From Flavobacteriales bacterium (GTDB taxonomy: Bacteria; Bacteroidota; Bacteroidia; Flavobacteriales_D; Sanyastnellaceae), in the NCBI GenBank assembly GCA_030729695.1, contig JANQWV010000058.1, positions 1-57,975 on the forward strand: 57,975 nucleotides of DNA, in the 5' to 3' direction. Shown piece after piece: positions 7,792 to 17,982 of this stretch (positions are counted from its first letter, which is position 1; every line of letters begins with the position of its first letter). A program made the translations under genes and the position numbers. Below the pieces are notes generated by a model, which had not been told where the DNA came from, ran no database searches, and saw only the letters and a program-made list of their open reading frames with translations.

Positions 7792-9326
7792 TTCACTGCT
7801 TCGTCGTTTTCGAAGAATCCTTTGAAGCGGCCGACAATACTTTCCAACGGATTACGTGTCGGGCGAGTTGTTTTAACAGGCGCTTCAGTAACTTCATTCG
7901 CAGAATCTGCCATTGAAGGTTCTTCGTTCTCTACGCTTTCAGTATGAGCAACTGTTGACTCAACTTGTTCTTCCTCCTCAGATCCTGCTACTCCAATAGA
8001 GGTCATAAATGTCATAAAATCATCCGCAGAAGCCGCGTCGACTGGCACATTCACATCTTCCGGAATAACAACTTCCTCTTCTTCTACCGCAACTTCCTCT
8101 CCCAAGACACGCTCGAAATAATCTTCACCCACATTCTCTTCACCTGTAATAACAAGTCCAACACCAGTTGAAAGAGCCGGCGGTAATTGTGATTCGTCTG
8201 TATAGTTAATCACGTGTTCAATTGGCTTACCAATGCGACAATCCAAGCCAGTGATGTATTCAACCAACTGCTTAATGTGCTTCAACTGCGCACCCCCACC
8301 GGTCAATACAATTCCTCCGATTAACTTGCGCTCATAACCGCTGCGCATAATTTCGAAGTGAACCAATTCCAATATTTCTTTCATACGCGCTTCAATAATT
8401 CCTGAAAGCGCACCCAATGTAATTTCCTTCGGCGTTCTTCCATTCAGACCTGGAACAACAACCTTCGCGTTCTGTGTTTCAGCGGCTAAAGCCGATCCGT
8501 ACTGAACCTTCAACTGCTCGGCGTGTCTGCTTAGAATTGAACATCCGGTTTTAATGTCTTCCGTCAAAATATTTCCACCAAATGGAATCACCGCAGTATG
8601 ACGAATCAAACCGTCATGGAAAATAGCAATGTCTGTAGTTCCACCACCAATGTCAACCAATGCAACACCTGCTTCTTTCTCTTCATCACTCAATACCGCC
8701 GCAGAACTTGCAATCGGTTCAAGCGTTAATTCACCCACTTCAAGACCAGACAATTTCACACAACGGTAAATGTTTTTGATAGCTGGAAGTGAACCCGTAA
8801 TGATGTGGAAATTCGCTTGCAAACGAACACCAGCCATTCCAACAGGATCTTTAATTCCGCCTTCTGTATCAACGGTGTATTCTTGTGGAATAACGTGAAT
8901 GATAGACTCACCAGCAGGAACGTGAATCTTGAACATATCTTCCTTCAACGCTTGCAAATCTGCAATGCTGATTTCCGTTTCCAAATCCTTGCGCGTATAG
9001 ATTCCCGGTTGCTGAATACTCTTGATGTGCTGTCCCGCAATACCCACATTCACGCGATGAACTTTAATTCCGCATTCCATCTCGGCCTTCTGAACAGCTT
9101 CTTTGATAGACGCAACTGTCTGATCAATATTCAAAACAATACCGCGCTTAACGCCATCACTTTTACTGCGACCAATACCCAAGATGGTCACCTTTCCAAA
9201 TGAATCAATTTTTCCTACAACACAAGCAATCTTGGTTGTTCCAATATCAATTCCAACTACCAATTTCTCTTTGTTGCTCGGGGTTGGGTTGTTGTAAGTA
9301 GCGAATGTATATTCCATATTCTTCAA
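7788..9326 (-). CDS. ftsA: Cell division protein FtsA
   Basis: Actin-like ATPase that anchors FtsZ to the membrane and recruits division proteins. The 512-residue chain has the phosphate-1 loop VVGIDIGTTKIACVVG, the 1C subdomain, ALVDIGGGTTDIAIF (phosphate 2) and GGIVLTGGGAQLKHI (adenosine). After residue about 400 comes a long acidic, low-complexity linker rich in Glu and Val, then a terminal amphipathic helix NPLESIVGRFKGFFEN that fits the membrane-targeting helix. The linker makes it roughly 90 residues longer than E. coli FtsA. It is the last gene of the dcw operon; ftsZ, normally next, is absent. Four bases separate it from ftsQ. Confidence 0.95.
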   Translation of the reverse strand: MKNMEYTFATYNNPTPSNKEKLVVGIDIGTTKIACVVGKIDSFGKVTILGIGRSKSDGVKRGIVLNIDQTVASIKEAVQKAEMECGIKVHRVNVGIAGQHIKSIQQPGIYTRKDLETEISIADLQALKEDMFKIHVPAGESIIHVIPQEYTVDTEGGIKDPVGMAGVRLQANFHIITGSLPAIKNIYRCVKLSGLEVGELTLEPIASSAAVLSDEEKEAGVALVDIGGGTTDIAIFHDGLIRHTAVIPFGGNILTEDIKTGCSILSRHAEQLKVQYGSALAAETQNAKVVVPGLNGRTPKEITLGALSGIIEARMKEILELVHFEIMRSGYERKLIGGIVLTGGGAQLKHIKQLVEYITGLDCRIGKPIEHVINYTDESQLPPALSTGVGLVITGEENVGEDYFERVLGEEVAVEEEEVVIPEDVNVPVDAASADDFMTFMTSIGVAGSEEEEQVESTVAHTESVENEEPSMADSANEVTEAPVKTTRPTRNPLESIVGRFKGFFENDEAVN

Positions 9327-9330
9327 ATAA

Positions 9331-10278
9331 TTATTGTGGTTGTTGAACTGCTTGCGCAGCTGCTGGTATTAAGTCAGTTGGTATTGCAATGGGTGCGCTA
9401 TTCCCTGTTAATGCTAGGCTATCAACAGGCGCTGGAAATAAATCTAAGCCGCGCTTTTCGCAGATCACTTGATTCTCAAAATTCAAATTAATGCGACTGT
9501 ATTTTTCAAGGTCGGTGATGTACAATTGCGAACGATAAAACTGGAAGAGCATCTTCGTCTTCATTTCCAAATTGTAAATACTTCCGTAATCTATCACGTG
9601 TCTTCCAATGCGAGGAATAACTTCCAACGTTCCCATGGCCGTTAAATGAACATGCTCGGTCCAATCTTTCAAGTCGGCATGTTTGCGTATGTGATTTCCA
9701 AACGTAACCAACTCATCCAAATAAGTTAAGCCCAATGTATTCTCATCGTAATACGCTTGGGTCGCTGGAAACTCCATTGCACCCATTACTCCTTCAACAG
9801 AAACAATTGGAACATAGGCAACCGATCGATCAAGTAGGTTGAATGACTGGCCCAACGTGTCGACATAAAATCCACTTCCATCGCTGTTCATGACCCTGAA
9901 CATTGGAGCGCGTTGCTGAATATCGATATTCAAAATCCCATCCACACCCATGTAAACGTTGCACGATTGAATCGCCGGATGTCTGTTCACAGCAACTTGA
10001 ATGGCGCCAACATCGATCTGACTCATGGGAGTTCCTTGCAACAATCCAAAGTGACTATGCACAATGGAATCAACTTCACGCTTCGTAATAAGCTCGTCTA
10101 CGTTTTGTCCTTTTTGAATATTCACGCGCAATTCCGGAACCGGTTGCGCATTGTGTCTCGAAATAGAAAAAGCCCACAACACAAGCGCTCCAGCGCCCAT
10201 GAGCACAAAGAACGCCAACACCAAAACCCTCATGAAAACAGAGGGCTTCTTCGCTGTATTTGGCTTTTCATTTTTCAT
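9331..10278 (-). CDS. ftsQ: Cell division protein FtsQ/DivIB
   Basis: A 315-residue bitopic membrane protein: short basic cytoplasmic tail, one membrane span at about residues 14-36 (VLVLAFFVLMGAGALVLWAF), and a periplasmic domain with a POTRA-like start (LRVNIQKGQNVDELITKREV) and the beta domain. The C-terminus is Ala/Pro/Gln-rich. FtsQ bridges early and late divisome proteins and binds FtsL. Sequence conservation in Bacteroidota FtsQ is low; the call rests on position between murC and ftsA together with topology and POTRA pattern. It overlaps murC by 4 bp, indicating translational coupling. Confidence 0.9.
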   Translation of the reverse strand: MKNEKPNTAKKPSVFMRVLVLAFFVLMGAGALVLWAFSISRHNAQPVPELRVNIQKGQNVDELITKREVDSIVHSHFGLLQGTPMSQIDVGAIQVAVNRHPAIQSCNVYMGVDGILNIDIQQRAPMFRVMNSDGSGFYVDTLGQSFNLLDRSVAYVPIVSVEGVMGAMEFPATQAYYDENTLGLTYLDELVTFGNHIRKHADLKDWTEHVHLTAMGTLEVIPRIGRHVIDYGSIYNLEMKTKMLFQFYRSQLYITDLEKYSRINLNFENQVICEKRGLDLFPAPVDSLALTGNSAPIAIPTDLIPAAAQAVQQPQ

Positions 10279-11666
10279 ATCACACGCTCTTTCATGTACA
10301 CTTCCAACGGAGAAACAAGGGTGTCAATATCACCCGCTCCCAACGTTAAAAGCACATCAAACTGCAGTTTATTTAGTAAGGTGAAGATGGCATCTTTCTC
10401 CACTAAGTATTTCTCGTCCTTTTGAATTTTATCAAATAGCCATTGTGAATCAATTCCCTCCATGGGCAATTCACGCGCTGGATAAATAGGTAACAAAATC
10501 GGCACGTCCAAAAGCGCTAAACTTTCAGCAAATCCGTCTACAAAATCTCTTGTTCTTGAAAACAAATGCGGTTGAAAAATCCCAACAATACGCTTGCCCG
10601 GAAACAATTCTCGAACCGAACGAATGGCAGCAGACAACTCGGTCGGATGATGCGCGTAGTCGTCAATGTAAACACCAGTCTCACTTTTATACCGCACATC
10701 GAATCTTCGAGCAACGCCTTTGAAACTAGCCAAGACATTCGGTAAATCTTGAATTGCAACACCTGCAAGTAATGCGCAAGCCATTGCCACCACTGCGTTT
10801 TCTACGTTATGCCTTCCAGGTAATCCCAAACGAACATTTGCTAATTCACCGTTTGGCGAATGAAAATCGAAAACGTAAGCACCTTCTTCAATGCGAATAT
10901 TCGACGCGAAATAATCGGCTTCCGACAAGATACTGTATGTCAAAACACCCGAGCGCTCTGCCTTCAATTCATCGTGAATATTCAACTCTTTCTTCACCAC
11001 CACATTTCCATCTGCGCGAGTCTGTTTCAAAAACAAAAGAAACCCTTCGCGAATGCTTTCTTCATTTCCATAGATATCCAAATGATCGGCATCCATAGAT
11101 GTCAGCGCTGAAATCTTCGGATACAACGTCAAGAAACTTCGATCAAACTCATCAGCTTCCACCACTGTTCTTGAAGTGTCTGAAAGCAAAACATTACTCT
11201 TAAAGTTGGAAGAAATTCCACCTAAAAAAGCATTGCATCCGATGGTTGAATGAAGAATATGCGCCACCAATGTTGAAGTCGTAGTCTTCCCATGCGTTCC
11301 GCCAATAGCAATGGTTTCATCGAGTTGCGTAATGTATCCCAACAACTCGCTTCGCTTCCAAATTCTAAATTCATGTTGAAGGAAATACTGCAATTGTGAC
11401 GAATCTTTCGGCACAGCTGGTGTGCGGACAATCAATACTTTTTCCTTCGGTGTGGAATGAAGCAATTGCGGCAAAGACATAACACTGTCTTCGTACTGCA
11501 CCGAAATTCCTTCCAACTCAAGTTCTGTTGTTAACGCAGTAGACGTGCGATCGTAACCCATAACATGCACTCCCTTGCGATGAAAATAGCGTGCAAGGGC
11601 TGACATGCCAATGCCACCAATACCCAAGAAATACATGACATCGCACGTTAGCTTACGCTCTTCCAT
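10275..11666 (-). CDS. murC: UDP-N-acetylmuramate-L-alanine ligase MurC
   Basis: Cytoplasmic ATP-dependent ligase that adds L-Ala to UDP-MurNAc. The protein has the N-terminal nucleotide-sugar fold (VMYFLGIGGIGMSALARYF), the ATP loop AIGGTHGKTTTSTL, the central EADEFDRSFL segment and the C-terminal DDYAHHPTELSAAIRS motif. I use the ATG at 11666 (MEERKLTCDVMYFLG). An upstream ATG at 11678 would add MKWC and more overlap with murG. Even so the gene overlaps the murG end by 14 bp, as expected in this compact operon. Length (463) is normal for MurC. Confidence 0.95.
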   Translation of the reverse strand: MEERKLTCDVMYFLGIGGIGMSALARYFHRKGVHVMGYDRTSTALTTELELEGISVQYEDSVMSLPQLLHSTPKEKVLIVRTPAVPKDSSQLQYFLQHEFRIWKRSELLGYITQLDETIAIGGTHGKTTTSTLVAHILHSTIGCNAFLGGISSNFKSNVLLSDTSRTVVEADEFDRSFLTLYPKISALTSMDADHLDIYGNEESIREGFLLFLKQTRADGNVVVKKELNIHDELKAERSGVLTYSILSEADYFASNIRIEEGAYVFDFHSPNGELANVRLGLPGRHNVENAVVAMACALLAGVAIQDLPNVLASFKGVARRFDVRYKSETGVYIDDYAHHPTELSAAIRSVRELFPGKRIVGIFQPHLFSRTRDFVDGFAESLALLDVPILLPIYPARELPMEGIDSQWLFDKIQKDEKYLVEKDAIFTLLNKLQFDVLLTLGAGDIDTLVSPLEVYMKERVI

Positions 11667-12765
11667 ACACCACTTCAATTAAGGTATTTACAATCTCTTC
11701 TGTAGCATTCGGCATTGCGAATGCAGCTATATTCTCTTTCAATTCTGAAATCTCATTTTCGTTTTGAAGCAATTCAGAAACGACTTCAGCCAACTTCAAT
11801 TCTGCTTCACTGTCACGGACCATTAATGCCGCTCGTTTCGAAACAAGCGCCATAGCATTCTTCGTTTGATGATCTTCCGCCACATTCGGAGAAGGCATAA
11901 ACACAACAGGCTTTCCAACTAGCGACAATTCAGAAACACTCATGGCTCCTGCTCGAGAAACAATCACATCGGCCGCCGCATAAACCAACGCCATATCTTG
12001 AATGAAGTCGTAAAGACGCACCCCCGAAGTTCCTTCGTACTTCGTCTCTAAATTCGATTTGTAAATCTTTCCGCATTGCCAAATAACTTGAAATCCTTGC
12101 TGAAGCCAAGCATTCAAAGAAGCTTCAACCGCAGCATTCACAGCGCGCGCGCCCAAACTTCCACCTACAATTAAAATGGTTTTTTTTGCTGAATCGAAAT
12201 TCAATTTAGCCAACGCCTCTTCCTGCGAATAAGGCAACTTCACGAAATCTTTTCGCACTGGATTTCCAGTTAACTGAATCTTCTCTTTTTGAAAAAATAC
12301 TTCCATGCCTTCGTAGGCAACACATATCGCTTGCGCTCGCTTCGCCAACAATTTATTGGTCACCCCAGCAAATGAATTTTGCTCTTGCAAAACCGTTGGA
12401 ACACCTGCTGTACCTGCCGCGCGAAGCGTTGGACCGCTGGCGTACCCTCCAAAACCTACAGCGACTTGCGGACGAAATTCATTCACCACAGCTTTCGCCT
12501 TCAACATGCTTTTCAAAATTTTAATTGGAAGTAAAAAATTCGAAAGCGTCAATTTACGTTGAAGCCCAGCAATGGGAAGTCCAACAATTTTATATCCTGC
12601 TTGAGGAACTTTTTCCATCTCCATTTTTCCTTCCGCCCCAACAAATAAAATCTCGCATTCAGGAAAGCGCGATTTTATTTCATTCGCAACTGCAATGGCT
12701 GGAAATATATGTCCGCCCGTTCCTCCGGCCGACAACAAAACTCTATTTAGACTTCTCTCTTCCAT
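11653..12765 (-). CDS. murG: UDP-GlcNAc:lipid I N-acetylglucosaminyltransferase MurG
   Basis: GT-B glycosyltransferase on the inner face of the membrane that turns lipid I into lipid II. Glycine-rich loop 1 SAGGTGGHIFPAIAVA lies near the N-terminus, followed by FGGYASGPTLRAA, EQNSFAGVTNKLL and VGGSLGARAVN. The C-terminal donor site contains SRAGAMSVSEL and MPSPNVAEDHQTKNA. It has 370 residues, the usual length. It lies between ftsW (5 bp gap) and murC (overlap) in the dcw operon. Confidence 0.95.
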   Translation of the reverse strand: MEERSLNRVLLSAGGTGGHIFPAIAVANEIKSRFPECEILFVGAEGKMEMEKVPQAGYKIVGLPIAGLQRKLTLSNFLLPIKILKSMLKAKAVVNEFRPQVAVGFGGYASGPTLRAAGTAGVPTVLQEQNSFAGVTNKLLAKRAQAICVAYEGMEVFFQKEKIQLTGNPVRKDFVKLPYSQEEALAKLNFDSAKKTILIVGGSLGARAVNAAVEASLNAWLQQGFQVIWQCGKIYKSNLETKYEGTSGVRLYDFIQDMALVYAAADVIVSRAGAMSVSELSLVGKPVVFMPSPNVAEDHQTKNAMALVSKRAALMVRDSEAELKLAEVVSELLQNENEISELKENIAAFAMPNATEEIVNTLIEVVYGRA

Positions 12766-12770
12766 TAGAA

Positions 12771-13955
12771 TTAAAAAGGTGCTTCTTCCAGTTCTTCTGT
12801 TTGTTCTGTATCATCGTTCTCCTCATCCATCTTCGAAATACTCAAAATCACTCCGAACATAATTGCAACGAAGACAATCGATGTTCCTCCCATACTCACC
12901 AAAGGCAAAGGCTGTCCGGTTGTTGGAAATAAATCCACAGCCACTCCCATGTTAATAAACGCTTGAAGCGAAATAACTAATCCCAATCCCAAGGCGGTTA
13001 AACCGCCGAAATATTTCGGACTTCGAATCGATATTCGAATAACCCGAAAAAGAAAAATAACATACATCAACATCACGAGTGCTCCACCGAGAATAGAACC
13101 GTACTCTTCAATAATGAAGGCGTAAATCATATCTGAATACGGATGCGGAAGGAAGTTTCTTGAAGTTCCAGAACCGGGACCTTTCGGAATAATTCCTCCT
13201 TCGTAAATGGCGTATTGCGCTAACTCAATTTGATATTTCGAATCGTCTATTGCGCCCGCCTGGACTTCCTTTCCAACCAAACGGTTTTTCCAAGTGCTGT
13301 ATCGCGGAAGTAATTTCTCTGGTCCAAATTCACCAATAACAATAATCAAAAGAAGTATCCCAACGACTGCTCCAATAAGTTTGAACAAATGCTTCCAAGG
13401 CACACCTCCAAACACCAACATTAAAAAACACACAAACCCAATTAATGCTGCTGTAGAAAAGTTTGCTGGTAACACCAATCCGCAAACCATGGCTATTGGA
13501 AGAACAATCGGCAATACACCTTTCTTAAAATCGTCTAACATTTGTCGTTTCACGGTTAGCTGACGCGCGACATAAATGATAAGCACCAATTTCGCCAAAT
13601 CACTCGTCTGGAAGGTCACACCAATTCCGGGTATTCGTATCCAACGATCGGCGTTATTGATGTTCGAACCGAAGAACATCGTGAACACCAATAACGGTAT
13701 CACCACCCAAATCATGAGCTGTCCTATCCGAGAAAAAACCGTCAAAGGAAGTAGATGCGTGCCGTACATGAACGCGAGTCCGAGTCCAAGCATGAAGACA
13801 TGCTTAATCAAAACTCCTGCACTGCTTCCACCTTCTGCCTTCCACACCAAAGAAGAAACAGCACTGTATACCGCCAACACCGAAAGGGTGCACAAAAAAA
13901 GTGCAACCATCCAGATCACGCGATCTCCCTTTAAGTGTGAAAGAAACTTTTGCAT
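12771..13955 (-). CDS. ftsW: Lipid II polymerase FtsW (SEDS family)
   Basis: A 394-residue multispan protein of the SEDS family, the septal peptidoglycan glycosyltransferase working with the FtsI transpeptidase. Family marks include WIRIPGIGVTFQTSDLAKLVLI, the periplasmic loop with PHPYSDMIYAFIIEEYG, and FPTTGQPLPLVSMGGTSIVF near the end. The short cytoplasmic tail is strongly acidic (DEENDDTEQTEELEEAPF). Its position between murD and murG, and the partner ftsI in the same operon, favour FtsW over RodA. Confidence 0.94.
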   Translation of the reverse strand: MQKFLSHLKGDRVIWMVALFLCTLSVLAVYSAVSSLVWKAEGGSSAGVLIKHVFMLGLGLAFMYGTHLLPLTVFSRIGQLMIWVVIPLLVFTMFFGSNINNADRWIRIPGIGVTFQTSDLAKLVLIIYVARQLTVKRQMLDDFKKGVLPIVLPIAMVCGLVLPANFSTAALIGFVCFLMLVFGGVPWKHLFKLIGAVVGILLLIIVIGEFGPEKLLPRYSTWKNRLVGKEVQAGAIDDSKYQIELAQYAIYEGGIIPKGPGSGTSRNFLPHPYSDMIYAFIIEEYGSILGGALVMLMYVIFLFRVIRISIRSPKYFGGLTALGLGLVISLQAFINMGVAVDLFPTTGQPLPLVSMGGTSIVFVAIMFGVILSISKMDEENDDTEQTEELEEAPF

Positions 13956-13958
13956 GAA

Positions 13959-15302
13959 TTACAACCCTTTTACCGCAACTTTAAATTGACGACCTCTGTC
14001 TTCGTAGTTCTCGAACAAATCGAAAGATGCGCATGCAGGTGACAACAAAACAGTGTCGCCGTCTTTCCCTAAATCGTAAGAAACACGAACTGCTTGTTCA
14101 GCGCTGTCTGTATCGATAATGGTATCTACAATAGATCCAAATGCTTTTCTAATTTTAGAGCTGTCTTTCGTTAAGCAAACGATTGCTTTCACTTTAGACT
14201 TCACCAATTCCGACAATTCAGAATAGTCGTTTCCTTTGTCAGTTCCACCAGCAATCCAAATGATTGGCTTGTCAACAGATTCCAAAGCGTACCAAGTAGA
14301 GTTAACGTTTGTAGCCTTGCTGTCGTTAATGAAACGAATGCCATGAATACTAGCAACAAACTCCAAGCGGTGTTCAATGTTTTCGAAGTTCATTAAACTG
14401 TCGCGAACAGCCTCTTTTCTTAATTCCAAAAAGCGAGCTGCTGCTCCTGCTGCCATGCTGTTCTGCAAATTGTGTTTGCCTTGCAATGCTAGTTCTGTGA
14501 TTTTCATAGTAAATAAATTATGGTTTGTGTTTAGGTTAAAATTTGATTCGTCGCAATAGCCACCTTGTTCGTAGGTCTTTCCAGGTTGAATTGAAATTGG
14601 AAATAAGGTGGCGTTCAATACATGGCGTGCCATAGTCTCTTCAGTAATGGCATCGTCTGCATTGAAAATGAAAACATCGTTCGATGTTTGGTTCTGCGCA
14701 ATGCGCAACTTCGCATCTGCGTATTTACTTAAATCGTAATCGTAACGATCCAAGTGATCAGGAGTAATGTTCGTTAGAATAGCAATGTCCGCTTTGAACG
14801 CATACATGTTATCGAGTTGGAAACTGCTTACTTCCAACACATAGTAATCGAAGTTTTCTTCAGCAACTTGTCTTGCGAAACTCTTTCCAACATTTCCACC
14901 AAGACCAACATTCAGTCCCGCATTTTTCAAAATATGGTAAGTCAACAAGGTCGTTGTAGTCTTACCGTTACTTCCTGTAATTGCAATAAGCTTCGCATTC
15001 GTATAGCGGTATGCGAATTCCAATTCCGACAATACTGGAATGTTTTTTTCGTGCAGGGCTACAATCAATTTGGCAGTGTTCGGAATACCCGGACTCTTCA
15101 CCACTTCGTCTGCATTCAGAATTAATTCATCTGTGTGCATCCCTTCTTCGAAGGCAACACCGTGCGCGTTCAATTCAGCTTTGTACTTGTCTTTCAACAA
15201 GCCCTTATCCGAAAGGAATACATCGTACCCCATCTTCTTTGCAAGCACTGCTGTACCTGCGCCGCTCTCGCCTCCTCCAAGTATGACTAATCGCTTATTC
15301 AT
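13959..15302 (-). CDS. murD: UDP-N-acetylmuramoylalanine-D-glutamate ligase MurD
   Basis: Cytoplasmic ligase adding D-Glu to UDP-MurNAc-L-Ala. It has the N-terminal Rossmann fold VILGGGESGAGTAVLAKK, the ATP loop AITGSNGKTTTTLLTYH, NITPDHLDRYDYD in the central domain, and FINDSKATNVNSTWYALES with WIAGGTDKGNDY in the C-terminal domain. Its 447 residues are standard. The start shares one base with the mraY stop and the gene ends 3 bp before ftsW, so translation is tightly coupled. Confidence 0.95.
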   Translation of the reverse strand: MNKRLVILGGGESGAGTAVLAKKMGYDVFLSDKGLLKDKYKAELNAHGVAFEEGMHTDELILNADEVVKSPGIPNTAKLIVALHEKNIPVLSELEFAYRYTNAKLIAITGSNGKTTTTLLTYHILKNAGLNVGLGGNVGKSFARQVAEENFDYYVLEVSSFQLDNMYAFKADIAILTNITPDHLDRYDYDLSKYADAKLRIAQNQTSNDVFIFNADDAITEETMARHVLNATLFPISIQPGKTYEQGGYCDESNFNLNTNHNLFTMKITELALQGKHNLQNSMAAGAAARFLELRKEAVRDSLMNFENIEHRLEFVASIHGIRFINDSKATNVNSTWYALESVDKPIIWIAGGTDKGNDYSELSELVKSKVKAIVCLTKDSSKIRKAFGSIVDTIIDTDSAEQAVRVSYDLGKDGDTVLLSPACASFDLFENYEDRGRQFKVAVKGL

Positions 15303-16525
15303 TATCTTACTTTTAGGGTGATGATGGTTAATACTGCTAGCATAATTCCAATAATCCAGAAGCGAGAAACGATTTTCGATTCGTGCATTCCTTTGCGCTG
15401 ATAGTGGTGGTGAAGCGGAGACATTAAGAATATGCGACGACCTTCTCCGTATTTCTTTTTTGTGTATTTGAAATACCCAACTTGAAGCATAACACTTAAG
15501 TTTTCAATCAAGAAAATTCCACACAACACCGGAATTAAAAGTTCTTTTCGAATAGCAATAGAGAACGTTGCAATAATTCCACCGAGCGCTAAACTTCCTG
15601 TATCGCCCATGAATACTTGTGCAGGGAAACTGTTGTACCAAAGGAATCCAACACATGCACCTACGAATGCCGCTATGAATACGGTAAGTTCACCGCTGTG
15701 CGGGATATACATTACGTTCAGATAATCTGCGAAAATGTAGTTACCCGAGACGTATGCGAAGATGGCCAGCGTTATACCTATGATAGCGCTTGTGCCTGTT
15801 GCTAATCCGTCTATTCCATCGGTGATATTGGCTCCGTTCGAAACAGCAGTAACAATGAATATTACAATTACCGCGAACACGCCCCACAACACCCATGGGC
15901 TTTCCATGCTGTCTGGAACCAACCACGCGTAATCGAATTCGTTGTCCTTAATAAAAGGAATAGTAGTCTTTAAACTTTTCTCTTCTTCCCATTGCATGGC
16001 CTGCTGATCGGCTGTTGCATTTTGAATTTGAACATCAGAAACTTTCTCTTTAATGGTAACAGCTGGATTCCAATAAAGCATGCTCGCTACAATAACACCC
16101 ACGCCTATTTGTCCAACAATTTTGCTCTTTCCCGCAAGTCCTTCTTTGTTCTTTTTGAATACTTTGATGTAGTCATCTAAGAATCCGATCAACCCCAACC
16201 AAATGGTTGCAATGATCATGGTCTGAATGTAGATGTTCGTCAAATCAGCGAGCAACAAAGTCGGCACCAGAATAGCAGCTAGAATAATCAATCCACCCAT
16301 CGTCGGAGTTCCCGCCTTCTGCATTTGTCCGTCTAATCCTAAATCACGAATGGTCTCACCCACTTGCTTTTTGCGAAGCATGCGAATCAACGTCTTTCCA
16401 AATACCATGGAAATCGTCAATGAAATAAGAATGCTCAAAGCAGCACGAAACGACAAGTAGTGAAACAACCCTGATCCAGGGAAATTCATGTGCTTATCGA
16501 GGTATTCAAAAAGGTGGTACAACAT
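15302..16525 (-). CDS. mraY: Phospho-N-acetylmuramoyl-pentapeptide-transferase MraY
   Basis: Integral membrane enzyme making lipid I from UDP-MurNAc-pentapeptide and undecaprenyl phosphate. About ten membrane spans; the catalytic loops [17 protein letters not shown] (Asp pair), [14 protein letters not shown] and the late [12 protein letters not shown] histidine motif are intact. At 407 residues it is longer than E. coli MraY because of a hydrophilic insert of about 45 residues after the fourth span ([15 protein letters not shown]...), which I believe is common in Bacteroidota homologues. It sits between murE and murD. Confidence 0.95.
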   Translation of the reverse strand: MLYHLFEYLDKHMNFPGSGLFHYLSFRAALSILISLTISMVFGKTLIRMLRKKQVGETIRDLGLDGQMQKAGTPTMGGLIILAAILVPTLLLADLTNIYIQTMIIATIWLGLIGFLDDYIKVFKKNKEGLAGKSKIVGQIGVGVIVASMLYWNPAVTIKEKVSDVQIQNATADQQAMQWEEEKSLKTTIPFIKDNEFDYAWLVPDSMESPWVLWGVFAVIVIFIVTAVSNGANITDGIDGLATGTSAIIGITLAIFAYVSGNYIFADYLNVMYIPHSGELTVFIAAFVGACVGFLWYNSFPAQVFMGDTGSLALGGIIATFSIAIRKELLIPVLCGIFLIENLSVMLQVGYFKYTKKKYGEGRRIFLMSPLHHHYQRKGMHESKIVSRFWIIGIMLAVLTIITLKVR

Positions 16526-16527
16526 AC

Positions 16528-17982
16528 TTAGTTCGTTTGAAAGAGTTCTGTTATAATTTGTAAATCATCGAAGGGATATTTCACCCCGCTTATCTCTTGG
16601 TATTTCTCGTGTCCCTTGCCGGCAATCAAAATGATATCACCTGGCTTTGCCAGTGAGCAAGCCACTTCAATCGCCTCGCGACGATCAGTGACAGACAATG
16701 CTTTTTTCTTTTGAATCGGATCCAATCCTGCAACCATCTCTTGAATAATGGCTTTCGGATCTTCGCTTCTTGGATTGTCGCTGGTCACAATTACGCGATC
16801 GCTTTTATTCGCTGCGATAGCTGCCATAATTGGACGCTTCGCGCGATCGCGATCGCCGCCGCAACCAACCACTGAAATAATTTCTTCTTGTCCGCGAACA
16901 GACTGAATGGTATTCAAAACATTTTCCAATGCATCTGGAGTGTGCGCGTAATCAACAATTGCCGTTGTTCCATCTTGCTTGCGTATGTATTGAAAGCGAC
17001 CTTCCGGAGCACCTAAAGCGGATAGATGAACCAACACCGTGGTTGGATCAGTTCCTAATTCAACAGCCGCTGCAAAAACAGCCGTTAGATTGTATGCATT
17101 GAATTCTCCGATAAGTGGCGAATGCAATTCAAAACGATCAATGTTTATTTGAAGTCCTTCAAGCGTATTCTCAATCAACTTCGCTTTGTAATCAGCCATC
17201 GTGTGCAACGCATAGGTGCGAACACGTCCTTTGCATGCAGAAACCAACGCGTCGTGGTAACGATCATCTGCATTCACAACAGCGTATGCATTCGCTCCCA
17301 ACTGATCAAATAAAATCTTCTTCGCCTTTATGTATTCATTCATTGAACCGTGATAGTCCAAATGATCATGACTCAGATTCGTGAAAATGGCACCGTCAAC
17401 TTGTACACCAGCCATTCTGCTCTGATGCAATGCATGTGAAGAAGCCTCCATGAAAACATGCGTGCATCCTTCGCAATGCATGCGCGCTAACAAGTCGTTC
17501 AACGCAACAGCATCAGGTGTTGTATGTGTGGAAGGAATTTCAACTTCGTTGATACGATTGACAACGGTTGAAAGCAAACCGCACTTGTGTCCCATTGAAC
17601 GGTACAAGCGGAACAACAATGTGGCAACCGTAGTCTTTCCATTTGTTCCAGTGACAGCAAGAACCTTCATTTTTTCTGAAGGATTCTCATAAAAATTCGC
17701 TGCCATAATACCCAATGCTTTCGAGGTATCGGCAACTTGAACATAGACAATATTCTCGTCTAATTTTTCAGGTAAATCTTGGCAAACAATTGCGGCAGCT
17801 CCTAACTCAATAGCCTTTGCGATGTATGAATGTCCATCTGATTGAATTCCCTTTACTGCAACAAACAACGCCATTGGACGAACCGCACGTGAGTCTGAAG
17901 TAATACTCTCGACAGCAACATTGGTTTTTCCAACTACACCTTCAAGTCGCACCTTGTACAATATGTCTTGCAGTAGCTTCAT
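16528..17982 (-). CDS. murE: UDP-MurNAc-L-alanyl-D-glutamate-2,6-diaminopimelate ligase MurE
   Basis: Cytoplasmic ligase adding the third stem residue. The 484-residue protein shows the ATP loop [17 protein letters not shown], the TTPDA motif for the UDP-MurNAc side, the carbamylated-lysine region and [14 protein letters not shown]. The C-terminal [11 protein letters not shown] contains DNPR, the signature for meso-diaminopimelate rather than lysine, so the peptidoglycan is of the mDAP type. It overlaps the ftsI end by 4 bp. Confidence 0.95.
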   Translation of the reverse strand: MKLLQDILYKVRLEGVVGKTNVAVESITSDSRAVRPMALFVAVKGIQSDGHSYIAKAIELGAAAIVCQDLPEKLDENIVYVQVADTSKALGIMAANFYENPSEKMKVLAVTGTNGKTTVATLLFRLYRSMGHKCGLLSTVVNRINEVEIPSTHTTPDAVALNDLLARMHCEGCTHVFMEASSHALHQSRMAGVQVDGAIFTNLSHDHLDYHGSMNEYIKAKKILFDQLGANAYAVVNADDRYHDALVSACKGRVRTYALHTMADYKAKLIENTLEGLQINIDRFELHSPLIGEFNAYNLTAVFAAAVELGTDPTTVLVHLSALGAPEGRFQYIRKQDGTTAIVDYAHTPDALENVLNTIQSVRGQEEIISVVGCGGDRDRAKRPIMAAIAANKSDRVIVTSDNPRSEDPKAIIQEMVAGLDPIQKKKALSVTDRREAIEVACSLAKPGDIILIAGKGHEKYQEISGVKYPFDDLQIITELFQTN

